Below, in pieces: positions 1-10,190 of a stretch of 64,000 nucleotides of DNA; the stretch's first letter is position 1; every line of letters starts with the position of its first letter. The translations under genes were made by a program, and so were the position numbers. This DNA is from Rhynochetos jubatus (Eukaryota > Chordata > Aves > Eurypygiformes > Rhynochetidae). The notes below the pieces were generated by a model. The model had not been told where the DNA came from and did not search any database. It saw only the letters and a list, made by a program, of their open reading frames with translations. The DNA is taken from NCBI GenBank assembly GCA_027574665.1, contig CM050648.1, positions 141,918,175 through 141,982,174 of the forward strand, in the 5' to 3' direction.

Positions 1-640
1 CCCCCCACCGCCCAGCTTCCTTGTAGGCCCCTTCAGGTACCGGAAGGTGCAATAAGGTCTCCCAGGAGCCTTCTCTTCTCCAGGCTGCACAAGCCAAACT
101 CTCTCAGCCTGTCCCCATGACAGAGCTGCTCCAGCCCTCGAAGCATCTTTGTGGCCTCTTCTGGACTCATTCCAACTGGTCGATGTCCTTCTGATGTTGG
201 GGGCTCAGAGCTGGATGCAGTACTGCAGGGAGGGAACCACCTCCCTCAACCTGCTGGTCATGTTTCTTTTGATGTGATACATGACTTTCCGGGCTGCTAG
301 CACACACGGCCGGCTCACGTCCAGCTTTTCATCCACCAGCACCCCCAAGTCCTCCTCAGGGCTGAGCTCTTGATCTATTCTCCGCCCAGCCTGTACTTGG
401 GATTGCCCTGACCCAGGTGCAGGACCTTGCACTTGGCCTTGTTGAACACCATGAGGTTGGCAGTGTCCCACCTCTCCAGCCTGTCCAGGTTCCTCTGGAT
501 GGCATCCCTTCCCTCCAGCGTGTCAACCGCACCACGCAGCCTGGTGTCATCAGCAAACTTGCTGAGGGTGCACTCTGCCATCATCCATGTTGCTGACAAA
601 GATGCTGAACCGTGCTGGTCCCAATACCGACCCCTGAGGA
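1..640 (-). mobile_element. CR1 LINE, partial (3' part of ORF2 and start of 3' UTR)
   Basis: Read on the minus strand, this encodes CR1 reverse transcriptase C-terminal pieces: [41 protein letters not shown] and [16 protein letters not shown], then the region downstream of the catalytic domain. The coding potential is spread over more than one frame, so the copy is dead. The element is cut by the window edge at base 1 (its 3' end lies outside), and 5' truncation falls near 640, as is usual for CR1. Confidence 0.9.
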
Positions 641-1460
641 TTTACTGGCAATTTACTATTTTGAGTTTATAACTACAACCTATTTAATACATTTTCAAGT
701 GCTCTGAAAGACTTACAAGGGAAATTGAAAATTAATTCAAATCCAGTGTTAGGTGAAAAAGTTAACCTTGCTCTCATATCCCCAAGGAGTTCTCAATCTG
801 GTGCTGCAGAACTCCCTCTAGGGCCAGGGAAGCTGCTGAGCCACTTCCAGACAGCACTTTCCCAAATGGCCTGTTACCATTTACTGAGTAACCAATACAC
901 AGTTCATCCTGCGCTAATAGCACTGGGGTATCGTAAACATTACTGAAGTTATTACAGCAATTGTAATTTCACTGCTGAGCAGTTTACTAGATTAAGGGTT
1001 GGAGTCTGCCAGTGCTTTATAGTATTTTTAATTCTAAGAGTAGAATAGGCACGTAATTACATAATTAGCTGTCTTGGGCTTAGGGTATCCGAGTTTGTTC
1101 CCTGTTTTTAACACATATCAGTTGCAGTACTTAGCAACTCTTTTAAATAAAAAGCCATATAAATTTCTCATATTCAGAATGGCCAAAGCAGTAAATAGAT
1201 TAGGAACTTAAATAAAAATTATTACCAGTGAATAAACAAAGCTGCTGCAGTTGGCAAGGAAGCAGCAGGGATTATATGAATGGCAGTGAAGTGCGTCCCC
1301 TCTGGCACTCAAGCATGCAGGAAGGTGGGCAACATAGTCCATAGTTACTGTAAGAAAGGGGCAGCAATTTACAGCATTGTGCAGTGCAAGGCCTCAGCCA
1401 CGCCACGGTTAAGCTTTAACAAGCATGGTTATGCGTGGTGTAAGTGGTTGGTAGCTGAAT
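641..1460. other. No gene seen
   Basis: This is AT-rich sequence between two CR1 fragments, downstream of CLBA1. Short open frames are unconvincing and no repeat family was recognised. Confidence 0.6.
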
Positions 1461-1655
1461 GAATCACAGAATTAAGGTTGGAAGAGGCCTATAAAATCAT
1501 CCAGCCCAACCATCAACCCAACACTACCACGCCCACTAGACCGTGTCCTCAAGCGCCACATCTGAATCCAAGTCATCCTGTTAAAATCAGCTTCAGAAGG
1601 TGATTGATTTCCATGAGGAACCAGTGCCAGAACGTTTCACTGACCCTACCCATAT
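1461..1655 (-). mobile_element. CR1 LINE 3' end fragment
   Basis: GAATCACAGAATTAAGGTTGG followed by a CATCCAGCCCAACCATCAACC-type stretch is the reverse complement of an avian CR1 3' UTR. The subfamily differs from that of the copies at 1-640 and 12.4 kb. It lies just beyond the predicted CLBA1 polyadenylation site. Divergence from my memory of the consensus is moderate. Confidence 0.75.
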
Positions 1656-1669
1656 CACCACAGTGGGCT

Positions 1670-2187
1670 CTCTCAGACAGAAGGTAAGAGCTTTATTTTC
1701 CTAGGCCCCAGGGCAAGCCACCAGCTGCAGAAGGCTCCTGTCACGTCCAGCAGTGGCAAAGTAACAGCTCTCCACTGCTCCAAACTGGCCCGAATGCGAG
1801 GAGGGACGGTGACAAGGCACGCTTTACAACACACCCGAGGTGCGTTGAGATTTTGGCAGGGAAACAAGGTTTTAGCTCGCACAGGCGTTAAGGCCTGAAA
1901 GGTCAGTAGTCCCCCAGCGTAACTTTAAAGTGTGATTGCAGCTGGATTTACCGTTAGACAGGACTCTGCAGCAAAACTGAGCAGGACAAGACTTCACACC
2001 CTTCACAACTAAATAGGATCAATATCTTCTAATGATGTGGCTTTGGGTACCTCATATACACTAACGTCGCTTTCCTAAAGAACGTATGTAGTCTGGAGTA
2101 CCGAGCCAGTAACAAAATGAAGGGAAACCACAGTCACTTCAAAAAGACAAAAAAAAAAAAAAAAAAAAATTAAAAAGTGCATTTGGT
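1670..2187 (-). other. CLBA1: CLBA1 3' UTR (inferred)
   Basis: This runs from the stop codon to the first AATAAA on the minus strand. It starts with a 21-base A run on the plus strand (2149-2169), which becomes a poly-U tract about 18 bases after the stop codon in the mRNA. No other polyadenylation hexamer of the AATAAA type occurs between the stop and 1697. The exact cleavage site is inferred. Confidence 0.6.
1692..1697 (-). terminator. Polyadenylation signal AATAAA for CLBA1
   Basis: TTTATT on the plus strand is AATAAA on the minus strand, 490 bases past the stop codon. A pyrimidine- and U-rich stretch (TCTTACCTTCTGTCTG) follows within 25 bases, as expected of a downstream element. Cleavage would fall around 1670-1680. 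Confidence 0.55.
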
Positions 2188-2355
2188 TCAACAAACATCA
2201 CTACTGAAAGATTTCATTTTTAGGTTGTGTATAGCGAAAATGTGCTTCTTCCTTGGGGTTGTTATATATTGCGTGTTTCCATCTGACGATGCGGTTTTCA
2301 AGAAGAGGTTACAGGTGAAAAGATGACCATGTCTGGAATCGGGTGATACAGAAAG
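2188..2355 (-). CDS. CLBA1: CLBA1 coding exon 5 and stop codon
   Basis: A long pyrimidine tract and CACTCAG acceptor end at 2356. It has 55 codons and a TGA stop at 2190-2188. The peptide begins LSVSPDSRHGHLFTCNLFLK, contains a basic TTPRKKHIF and ends SFSSDVC. It follows ALIQTK with no phase shift. LSVSP after ALIQTK is what I recall of aftiphilin, which supports the join. The last 25 or so residues are less conserved by inspection. Confidence 0.88.
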   Translation of the reverse strand, partial: LSVSPDSRHGHLFTCNLFLKTASSDGNTQYITTPRKKHIFAIHNLKMKSFSSDVC

Positions 2356-5300
2356 CTGAGTGAAAAAGAAAAAGGTAATTGCTTTGCATATTTCAATCCA
2401 AGTTTTATACAGTTTTCATAAAAAGAAAATTAGAATTGGGGGGAAAAAAAAAAGGACATAACTAGGAAGATAAAGGGAAACATCCCACTGTATGATTTAA
2501 CTTACTTAAAATTAGAAATGTCAACATACATTTCCTAATGGGCTTTACTCTGAGACACCAAGCTGCAGGGCTTGTTCTTTCCCCTCAGAGGCTACTCGGG
2601 AAAAATACTGACCATTTACCTTAAATTGTATCATGATTCTTTTTACTTTTACTCCTTCTCCAACTACCTTGAACCACCTCTCCTTTCCCTAAACCCCATC
2701 TCTGTGTTCTACATGTTGCCAAGTAAGCGTCAGCTCCTGTGATGCCACCCGCTCGTACTCATTGAAGAAAGCAGAACTGAATTAGGAAGGAATAAGCTGG
2801 AGGGTCTCCTGTGGTTTTCTCTCTGAATGCTCCAGCCTAACATCTCTGATGTACAATGTTCCCAGAGTGGTTATACATCTGCGTTGTCCAGTGCAGTAAG
2901 TATTCTATTTAGAATGAAACAGAGCAACACAAGTGTGCCTCAAACGCTGCAATGACGGTTGCTCAAGTTTATTCTCCCCGAGGAAAGGAACTTGTGTTAA
3001 GAATATTCATCCACAATACTTTATTAAAAACAGAATGCAACTGACTGGGTATTTTCTAAAGCAATGGGGAATGGCAGAATTTTCCAACTTCCAAGTTGCA
3101 TTGCTTTAGCAAGAAGGAGCTTATTAAGGCCTGTTTGACCAACGACATAAACGCACTAACAAAGTATTTAAATTTAATTTCTCTATATGTTATGTAACAC
3201 AGCATAAAACCAGTAATGGTCTCAAATCCCTGTAATTATAATCTCAATTCTGTCTTCCTCTTTAAGTAGCTCCTGGTTTTCCCTTGAGTGAACAAACCAA
3301 ATCTGAATCATTCTGAATATCTGAAATGCAAGTTTGAATGCCTTTTCTTCTCTACCAGCATTGCTTCTAGCGTCTCCCTTACTGTACATTTTACGTTAAA
3401 ATCATCATTCCCCGTGATCAACTTGTTGGTCCTTCTACAGACAGGCTCGTTTTCCTGTGTCATCAGAGCATCCTGACTAGATTTTATATATCACTGCGCT
3501 CTCTCAACCAAAAAGTAATTGGGCCTAAAATCCAGCCTACACAATGAATAACCTTATATTCAGTATCCCCCATATTATGTTGCTTTGCATTTGGTATACT
3601 GTTCCTTTTCTAAGGCTGTCAGTTATGTTTCAAAATGCAAAAACATCTCCACATCCAAACAGTTATATCGGGACCAAAACATTGCACTAGGACCTATGCT
3701 AGACCAGCTGGCTACAGCACAGAGGAACACGGGAAATATGCTCTGTGGTTCTCAGAAGTACTTACTTTCAGAGCAATTCTTACCTTGGTCTGGATCAGTG
3801 CTTTGCAGTCATTAATACTAAATCCGTCAAATCTGAAGTCTTCATCTTTTACATCTGATTCCTCAAAAATATCATTCTGGCTTTCCGAAAAGTCCTAGTA
3901 AAGTATAATTCACATCATTGTCTTTATGCATTCCTATTTCATCTCAAAGCATATAACTATAGAGAAGTTTCCCCTCAAATAATGCGAACCACTGAATTTT
4001 ACTTTCTGAAGCTGAATTTTGATTTATCATGTGCCCCTCCTGCATTAAAACAATTTCATGCCAAAACAAGTTCTACACACGAATCTAACTGTAACCTAAA
4101 TTAACAAAAAAGCCATTTCCAATTAAAACTATCCTTAACATACACCAAAAAATAGCTGAGAAATACATCGTCATCAGTATTGTTAAAAGCAATGCAGTTT
4201 TCCAGTAACAAAAAAGAAGTAATGACATAAGTTTAAGCTGCTTGGGCTTTAAATTAATGCCAGTGTATCCATGGGCAGGAAAGGAACAGGAGGGGTGCTT
4301 AACTACGTTGAAGAAATGTCTCCCGTGGTCTCTTGCTAAGTGACAGGTCTATAAAAGCGACTTTCAAGCACAGAATAGGTCCTATACATTCAGCACTGTT
4401 GTTCTTTCATGCAAGTTATATATAAACAGGTCAAATACGTCCATAAAATCAAACCCAAATGCAGTACCTGCCCTCCCATGGTTCAGCAATCACATTAGCA
4501 ATTGAAACAGCTACTTCTGAAAACCACACGTGACTAATTCATCCCAACTAAATAACCAGGTTGAATACTGAACCATCTCTTCTGATACCTTTATCGTCTC
4601 AAAACAAGAGATTAAACAGAGACATTTCTAAGATCCTTCAATACTGTTGGTTTGGCCTTGACTCGATTTAAAATACAGTCTCCCTCAAGCCTTGCAAAAC
4701 CAGACAATCTGAGGCAAAGTGAAACGCTATCAGTTCATATACAGTAAAAACATCCAGTAATTACCTTAACAGCCTCTCTCGTTCAAATCTGATTTTCATT
4801 TAATGGAAAGATATTAGAGGCTAACAGTTTTCTCACTCTGAGCAAAAAAGAGAACCACCTTACCGCACTCACACCTGAAAGCCAGTTCTACATCTACACT
4901 ACAGCAGAACGTACCACCTAACAACAGCGCGCTGCGTAACGGAGACATCGGTGCAAAGATGATCAAAATTTGATCCTGCACAATTTCGTAGTTACTTACA
5001 CATAACGATGGGAACACCAGACTATAATTTTAAAAGGCTGGCTGTAAAAAAACCTTCTGACTCACCCAGACCTAGTTCCCAAGTATCTGCAGATCCACCT
5101 CTCTCACATCCCACTCCTCTCTCTACTGCATGTTCTGTTTTCCCTTCTTAAATAAGTTATCACAGAGGTGCTAATTGGCTCAGCTGTGGCCAGAGGCTGG
5201 TCCAACTTGCAGCTGGGGAAGCTTCTATCAGCTTCTGACAGGAGCCACCCCTGCGGCCCCTCCCCTGCTACCAAATCACTTACACACACCACCCCCACCC

Positions 5301-8300
5301 CCCCACCACACAAACCCAACAAACTGGCCCCACTAACAAACTGCTGTTCAATTACCTTTCGATTTGCATCTATTCCAAGCACACTCAAGAGGTTTTCTTG
5401 GCAATCAGATTTACTCCAGGGATGTCTTAAGCTGGGGGTATTATCGAAGTCTCTAAGTGTTCTCCATATGTTTCCAGAATCAACGCTAGGAGAGAAAACA
5501 CAGGTTGAGGTTGCAAGGTGTGCAGTTTCCAGTGAACATACGTAAGTTACTGTCACTACATACAGTGTGTACGAGCCTACCTTGATCTGAAAAGCAGCTT
5601 ATCTTAAAACACCTTCTACATTTATTCAAACTATCAACCCAATGTACTAATAAGCCCGCATGACAATTAATGGAAACACTAAGTCAACATAACTGTTATG
5701 TTTGGGCATCTCAGATAAGAAGTGCATTAGAAGCACATTTCAGAGATTGTTATATGCCAGAGCTTGCATCATTCAACTGCTCTGTGAAACGTGGGTACAG
5801 CTCAGCTCTATTAGTTCTGCACTTTGCGTTGTCTGTCTCTCAAACCTTTCTCCTTCCTATCAGTCCTGCTCCTCCACTGCAGCAGCCTGCTGCTCAGGTG
5901 GGTGGCCTGCGAAGACAAAGGCACACACAGCTGAGTATTAAAGAGTTCCCTCTGCAAAGGACTTTGGGGTGTTAAATTGCATTCATCCTACATAAATCCA
6001 GTTGCTTTTTGCTTAGTACAGGATGCAATTACCATCTCAGTTACTCACCACAGTGTCAGGGCTTTTTTGGCTGCAGCTGGTACTCTGCTATAACACTGCA
6101 GTTCCTTTTACATACACATCGTATTTCTCCACAAGTTTGAGGCTGATTAAAATAAAATGCATATTCAAGGAACTTGCCGAAAGGATGCCCACATTAAATG
6201 TTTTCACTGCATTTCTTGTGATTCTCATGACATTTCTGAAGTACGGTCTGGCCCAGCTTTCTAGAAACAAAGCCTCAGAGGTATGCACAGGTAACTACAA
6301 TGCTGTTCAGTAACTACAATACTGCTCAAAGCTGCTGATCCTTCAAAAACATGTAACAAATCTAAGAGCGCTCCAGCTGTCTTAAGAGAAAGCTAAGTTA
6401 ATGATACAAATTGCTGTTAACATAACCCCAGGAAACAAGCCAGATGCACCACAGATTCTGAAGCACATCTGGTTAAGCACAAGACGAAGTTACCACCTGG
6501 AAAAACTAGGGGGGGGAGGGAGGGGGAAAAAAAGCAAATGGATTGTCAGTAGAAGCAGTGGCAAGGTTCCTGCCTCAGACGATGGAGAAGTCAGTCAGGT
6601 ATGTTGTAAAGAAAGCACAAGGGAACAGGAAGAACAGGCTGCCTGTTGGGTGTCCTGGCATTCCAACGGCTTAGTCATCAGAAGGTGCACCACCAGCATG
6701 AAAAAAACCTAAGCAGGAATTTGTAATTTTGATATATTCCCTTCCTTGTTTTCTAATGGCTAAACCACAATCCATTCCCTTTAACAACACAAAACAAAAT
6801 TGGCAAGATCGATATGCTGAAGAGCACAGTGATTAGAAAGATTAAGTTCACCTGCAAGTTCCACTGATTTTTAAACTAGGAAATAAACAGTGTAATTGCT
6901 GAGGAACTTTTTATTTTTTTTTTTTTAACTGTTGACCAAAACTCATTACCAAAGTTGATTCTTCATATGCTCAGGAATCCCAACATCTTCATTATTTGTA
7001 TCAAGTACGTGATCTAAGCTTCTTATGCTCTCTTTGGACTCTGGTAAAGAGACTTCTGGAAAGCACAGCTTAAATATATCCTCATAGCTGTGGTTTGCCT
7101 AGAAAAAACAGAGTTTCATTACATATGTTATACAGGCCATCCCCACCGTTCATGAAGGCCCTAGTCCAAAGACTGTAATGTTTCTAGAGATTGTGTTACA
7201 GATTGTTGTTAACATTTCCATTCATATTAATGGTACAGAGGGACTGAGCCCATAGTTCAGCATTTTGAGTATTTACCTAAAATCAGAGGAGGAGAAGCAA
7301 GAGTCCAAGAGTTCCTCACAAACTTTAGTCTCTAGCTTCCCACCTACCGAGTTATAGACTGGTTGGTCTATTAGCACTCAAGACTCCTGCTCAGCTAATT
7401 CAGCCCAGGTCAAAACTGATGTATACATCAATCCGAAAGCTTCTTTTGCTCACTTAGTATTCAAACACGCCTAACTCGGCCAAATATAACTACTAAATGC
7501 TACAATTTATAAATACTTGCACTGTGTAATTTAATGATGAGAGGGCAAAATCAACAGAGCTGGTAGAAGGCTTCTGTACATGCTCCTAGAAATAGAATTT
7601 GTGCCCCACATTGCTTACTCCTGGGGTAGGGCCTTGCTGAACTGCCTATCCTGGAGGGCAACTACTGGGACATTCAAAGACTCCCCAGTAAAACCCTTTG
7701 AAGCTTGCCCAAAGTGTCATAATACTTTAAATCGATTTGTAAACTCTTTCAGTAGACTTGACTTACATCAGGGATAATGTATGGAGGAGAAAGATGTCCA
7801 AGAAACAGAATTCTGTGGAAATATACTTGCTAAAACATACACGGAGGCACACGGTCAAAAAACCCTCAACTTTCAAGTACCTATTTGGGATGGGGGCTAA
7901 GGAGAAGTCAGACAGCTGCTCTTGGCTTTGGGGTGGGGGGAAATTACAGCCATGGAAATGTGAATAGAGGGAAGCTCAGGTCAGCCTCATTTGTACTATC
8001 TTCTTAGAGCCTGTTACACATGCATATGAGTCACCAGCCCCTCACAAAGGCCAGTATTCAAAGAACACATCAAAAATCCTTCAAGTTTTTTAATCATGTA
8101 GGCAAAATATCCAGCTACTGCAAGGAAATTAGTGATTGTTTTAATCCTAAAATACATGATTCTGCTCCAGACTGACACAGTTGAATTAACTGAAGCATTA
8201 GCTATTGAAGGTCAGACCTCTGACGTCAGATGATCTCTAGAGGTCCCTTCCAACCTACCTGGCCTTTTTTCTATTGACCATACAGAAGACAGAGCCCCAA

Positions 8301-10175
8301 CATGAAGAGTTTATGATCTCAAATAAACAATACAAAAAGCACGGGGATGAAGGATAAGATAGATGTATATTCTACACCCAAAGAAATCTCCAACAGCTCT
8401 GCAGCTGTTTCTCTGCCCTCAGACAAGAAAAGACAACTTGAAAGCCTAGGCATGGTTAGATAGCTTGTACTGGACATTTTCCCTCTGCCTTTAATAAATG
8501 CAAAAATAAAGCAAAGGCTTCAGTAAGATTAAGATCTGCTTTTGGAAAGAAACCAAACAATCTGCTATGTTCTATTTCAGCTCCTTTTTTTTTTTTCAAC
8601 ATAAGACTCCTTGTCCCCAGTTTCCCGCATTACAAGCAATTTAAATTCGCTGTTCATGCATGCCAATAACCAGATATCTCGTGATCTCCACTCTGTCAGC
8701 GTGGCACAGCTTATCCCACGTGCACCTTCGCGCTTTCCCTGGTAATACATCTGCGACAGGTAAAGTTCCCAGGCAAGGTCGAGAAAGCCAACCCTCAGTT
8801 CCCTACGCATACTAAAACTCACCTACCGAGTGCAAGCAGTAAGCTATTGCTGCCACTGATTAACCTCGTGGAGGGCTTAATCAGTTGCTCCCTGCTTTCC
8901 AAATGTTTAAATTTAGGATAAAAGCAGTAAGCTTGAGGGTGTTTTGTTTTGTGTTTGCACGTTTTCCTTTCGTTACTTTGCTTCCCTTTGGTGAGGCATG
9001 TTCGGTAAACATAGAAACACATGAGATGCAACAAGGTGCAACCCTTAACCTGAACCTTTTTTTGTGCTGACAAGGACACATTCTATTATTTACCCAGGTT
9101 ATTAGTTCTAACACTGAGAGAACGTAACACCCTATGCTAGAAAATTAATTATATTAAATTATTTCTATTTTTGTGTGTGTGTCATTAATTTCCACCCACG
9201 TCAGTCTCAAATTCCGAAAGACTGTTGGATTATCCAGGCAGTATATTAAATAACAAAAGTTATTGTTTCTCCCGATTTCAAACTCAATTTTATGTTGGTT
9301 TATTTCAATCAGCTTGCAGGCAGCTCACGGAATTTTGGTCCAGCCTATTTTTGTCACCCACCTTCCCGATACTTTGTTTCCAATGCTCATTCCCATCTAG
9401 CTTTTAAGCCGCATATGTTTCAGGGCAAGGTTCATTGTTTCTACACGCTTACTCGCCCCTAGTGCCTAGAAGCAAAGTAGTGCCTTACATTCTTTACAGC
9501 TCTCCAGCAGGACGACGTTAAGTATTTGTCAAACACTGTAAAGAAGTTGCTTTTGCTCCACTTGAGTTAGCTGCAAAGTGGCTTGACAGCTTCTCTCCCT
9601 GTACAGCATTATCCTCTACAACATTCAGATACAAATCTTGAGATGTAGGAAGCAGTAACACAAACATTTCTGGTCTTTGGTTTACTATTATCACATACCT
9701 CGTTTAGAGAGCTACAAGCCTCCTGCATCCCACTGTGCTGAGACGGCTCGGAAAAGTGTCCGGCAGAAGCACGGCAACGCCGGCCGCTGAAGTCCCTGTC
9801 GCCTCTACAAGGTTTTGTTGACTCCACCAAAACTTCAAGGTTATGAGCGAATCTCTCCGGTTTGTCTAAGGACTCCTGGAAGCCTTCAAAATCACCCCAG
9901 GAACTGCTGGGTTCTGAGGTGCTAAAACTGCTCTCAGAAAACCCATCACAACTTCTCCCTTTGCTATTCGCTACCGGGAGGCTTTGCTGCATTACTTCAA
10001 GATTAACCATTTCTTCATTATTTGTCCTTTCGTCCGAGTTACAGTCACGCTGATCGAGAGACATAGCACCAACTTCGACTGCTAGGTCTCTGAGAGACAC
10101 CCGGCGAGATGCGTCCGTGTTACTAAGACTTTCTACTCGTGACAGGTTCTGCATGTTTGTTTCAGAAAGATTCAT
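2188..10175 (-). CDS. CLBA1: CLBA1, clathrin-binding box of aftiphilin containing protein 1 (five coding exons, spliced)
   Basis: Join on the minus strand of 10175-9699, 7098-6950, 5485-5356, 3894-3784 and 2355-2188: 1035 bases, 344 residues plus stop. Every junction is GT-AG and the phases agree (0, 2, 0, 0). Residues 1-159 are Ser-rich and probably disordered; SSSWGDFEGF (91-99) contains WGDF (93-96), which fits the known gamma-ear motif of AP-1/GGA ligands (aromatic-G-acidic-aromatic). Residues 160-252 match the aftiphilin clathrin-binding region (SYEDIFKLCFPE, then SGNIWRTLRDF). Residues 253-289 hold acidic-aromatic DEDFRFDGFSIND and KALIQTK, as in aftiphilin. The tail is basic. Human CLBA1 is, from memory, about 325 residues, so the length fits. 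Known family role: aftiphilin binds clathrin and AP-1 at the trans-Golgi and endosomes; a similar adaptor role here is inferred. I see no disruption. The start is the least certain part: the ATG at 10175 is the first in frame after the splice acceptor, its context is weak (C at -3), and a second ATG follows seven codons later. Confidence 0.93.
2356..3783 (-). other. CLBA1 intron between coding exons 4 and 5
   Basis: About 1.43 kb, bounded by GT at 3783 and AG at 2356, with a pyrimidine-rich acceptor. AT-rich; I see no repeat family or further exon. Confidence 0.85.
3784..3894 (-). CDS. CLBA1: CLBA1 coding exon 4 (acidic-aromatic motifs)
   Basis: Acceptor CTTTACTAG ends at 3895 and donor ACCAAG|GTAAGA begins at 3783. 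It is 37 codons, phase 0 on both sides. The peptide starts DFSESQNDIFEESDVKDED and ends SINDCKALIQTK. The FxFDGFS...KALIQTK pattern is shared with aftiphilin. Confidence 0.92.
5084..5290 (-). mobile_element. Fossil LTR fragment of an avian endogenous retrovirus, same family as the solo LTR at 18.4 kb
   Basis: The block around TATCACAGAGGTGCTA, GGAAGCTTCTATCAGCTTCTG and GAGCCACCCCTG matches the right-hand part of the LTR at 18383-19465 in the same order and orientation. Only this portion of the LTR is present. It lies in the CLBA1 intron in the sense orientation, about 65 bases past the donor of coding exon 3. An old, partial copy; age is inferred from its divergence from the 18.4 kb copy. Confidence 0.75.
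5279..5325 (-). repeat. C-rich/AC-rich simple repeat (G-rich in the CLBA1 transcript)
   Basis: ACACACCACCCCCACCCCCCC and neighbours read on the minus strand as runs of three, seven and five G with short spacers. It starts about 30 bases inside the intron after the donor at 5355. G-runs near donors are known splicing enhancers; a quadruplex is possible but not shown. Confidence 0.8.
5356..5485 (-). CDS. CLBA1: CLBA1 coding exon 3 (second half of the clathrin-binding region)
   Basis: Acceptor CTCTCCTAG ends at 5486 and donor CGAAAG|GTAATTG begins at 5355. One base completes the split codon, then 43 codons begin VDSGNIWRTLRDFDNTP and end LGIDANRK. The NIWRTLRDFDNTP stretch is the conserved Trp/Leu segment of the family. 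The open frame seen on this strand runs beyond both splice sites into a fossil LTR, so its full length is not the protein. Confidence 0.93.
5486..6949 (-). other. CLBA1 intron between coding exons 2 and 3
   Basis: About 1.46 kb, bounded by GT at 6949 and AG at 5486. It contains a G-rich run at 6509-6525 and a long T run at 6914-6926, which is a poly-A run in the transcript just past the donor. No exon or complete mobile element was recognised. Confidence 0.85.
6950..7098 (-). CDS. CLBA1: CLBA1 coding exon 2 (start of the clathrin-binding region)
   Basis: This exon is too short to stand out as an open frame. Acceptor TTTTTTCTAG ends at 7099 and donor TTTG|GTAATG begins at 6949. It is 149 bases: 49 codons plus two bases, which join the first base of the next exon to make a Cys codon. 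The peptide begins ANHSYEDIFKLCFPEV and ends HMKNQL; the SYEDIFKL...FPE core is the hallmark of the aftiphilin clathrin-binding region. Confidence 0.92.
7099..9698 (-). other. CLBA1 intron between coding exons 1 and 2
   Basis: About 2.6 kb with GT at 9698 and AG at 7099. It holds a short CR1 3' tail fragment near 8225-8262, a T-run near 8586 and a TG-rich run near 9174-9182. Short open frames here (for example 8577-8822 minus) show no recognisable domain. Confidence 0.85.
8225..8262 (+). mobile_element. Short CR1 3' tail fragment
   Basis: GATGATCTCTAGAGGTCCCTTCCAACC-like sequence is the standard end of avian CR1 3' UTRs just before the octamer tail. Only about 40 bases are recognisable, within the CLBA1 intron. 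Confidence 0.55.
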
Positions 10176-10190
10176 TTGCTGAAATCTGCG
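9699..10190 (-). CDS. CLBA1: CLBA1 coding exon 1, with 15 bases of 5' UTR
   Basis: The acceptor is a T-run followed by GCAG at 10194-10191, and the donor is AACGAG|GTATGT at 9698. The reading frame is open through the acceptor, but the open frame upstream begins only with TTG, so the ATG at 10175 is the likely start. Coding part is 159 codons ending ...CSSLNE in phase 0. It encodes the low-complexity N-terminal half with the WGDF motif and a second aromatic pair (EGF). A noncoding exon must lie upstream, because a strong acceptor precedes the ATG. Confidence 0.9.

Larger units (their letters stand above)
3895..5355 (-). other. CLBA1 intron between coding exons 3 and 4
   Basis: About 1.46 kb. 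Its first 270 bases (upper coordinates) hold a G-rich tract and a fossil LTR fragment, each listed separately. The rest is AT-rich with nothing recognisable. Confidence 0.85.

Noticed and set aside
5104-5556. 150-codon minus-strand frame as one gene
   Set aside because: It is CLBA1 coding exon 3 plus intron on both sides, including part of a fossil LTR; splice sites define the real exon as 5356-5485.
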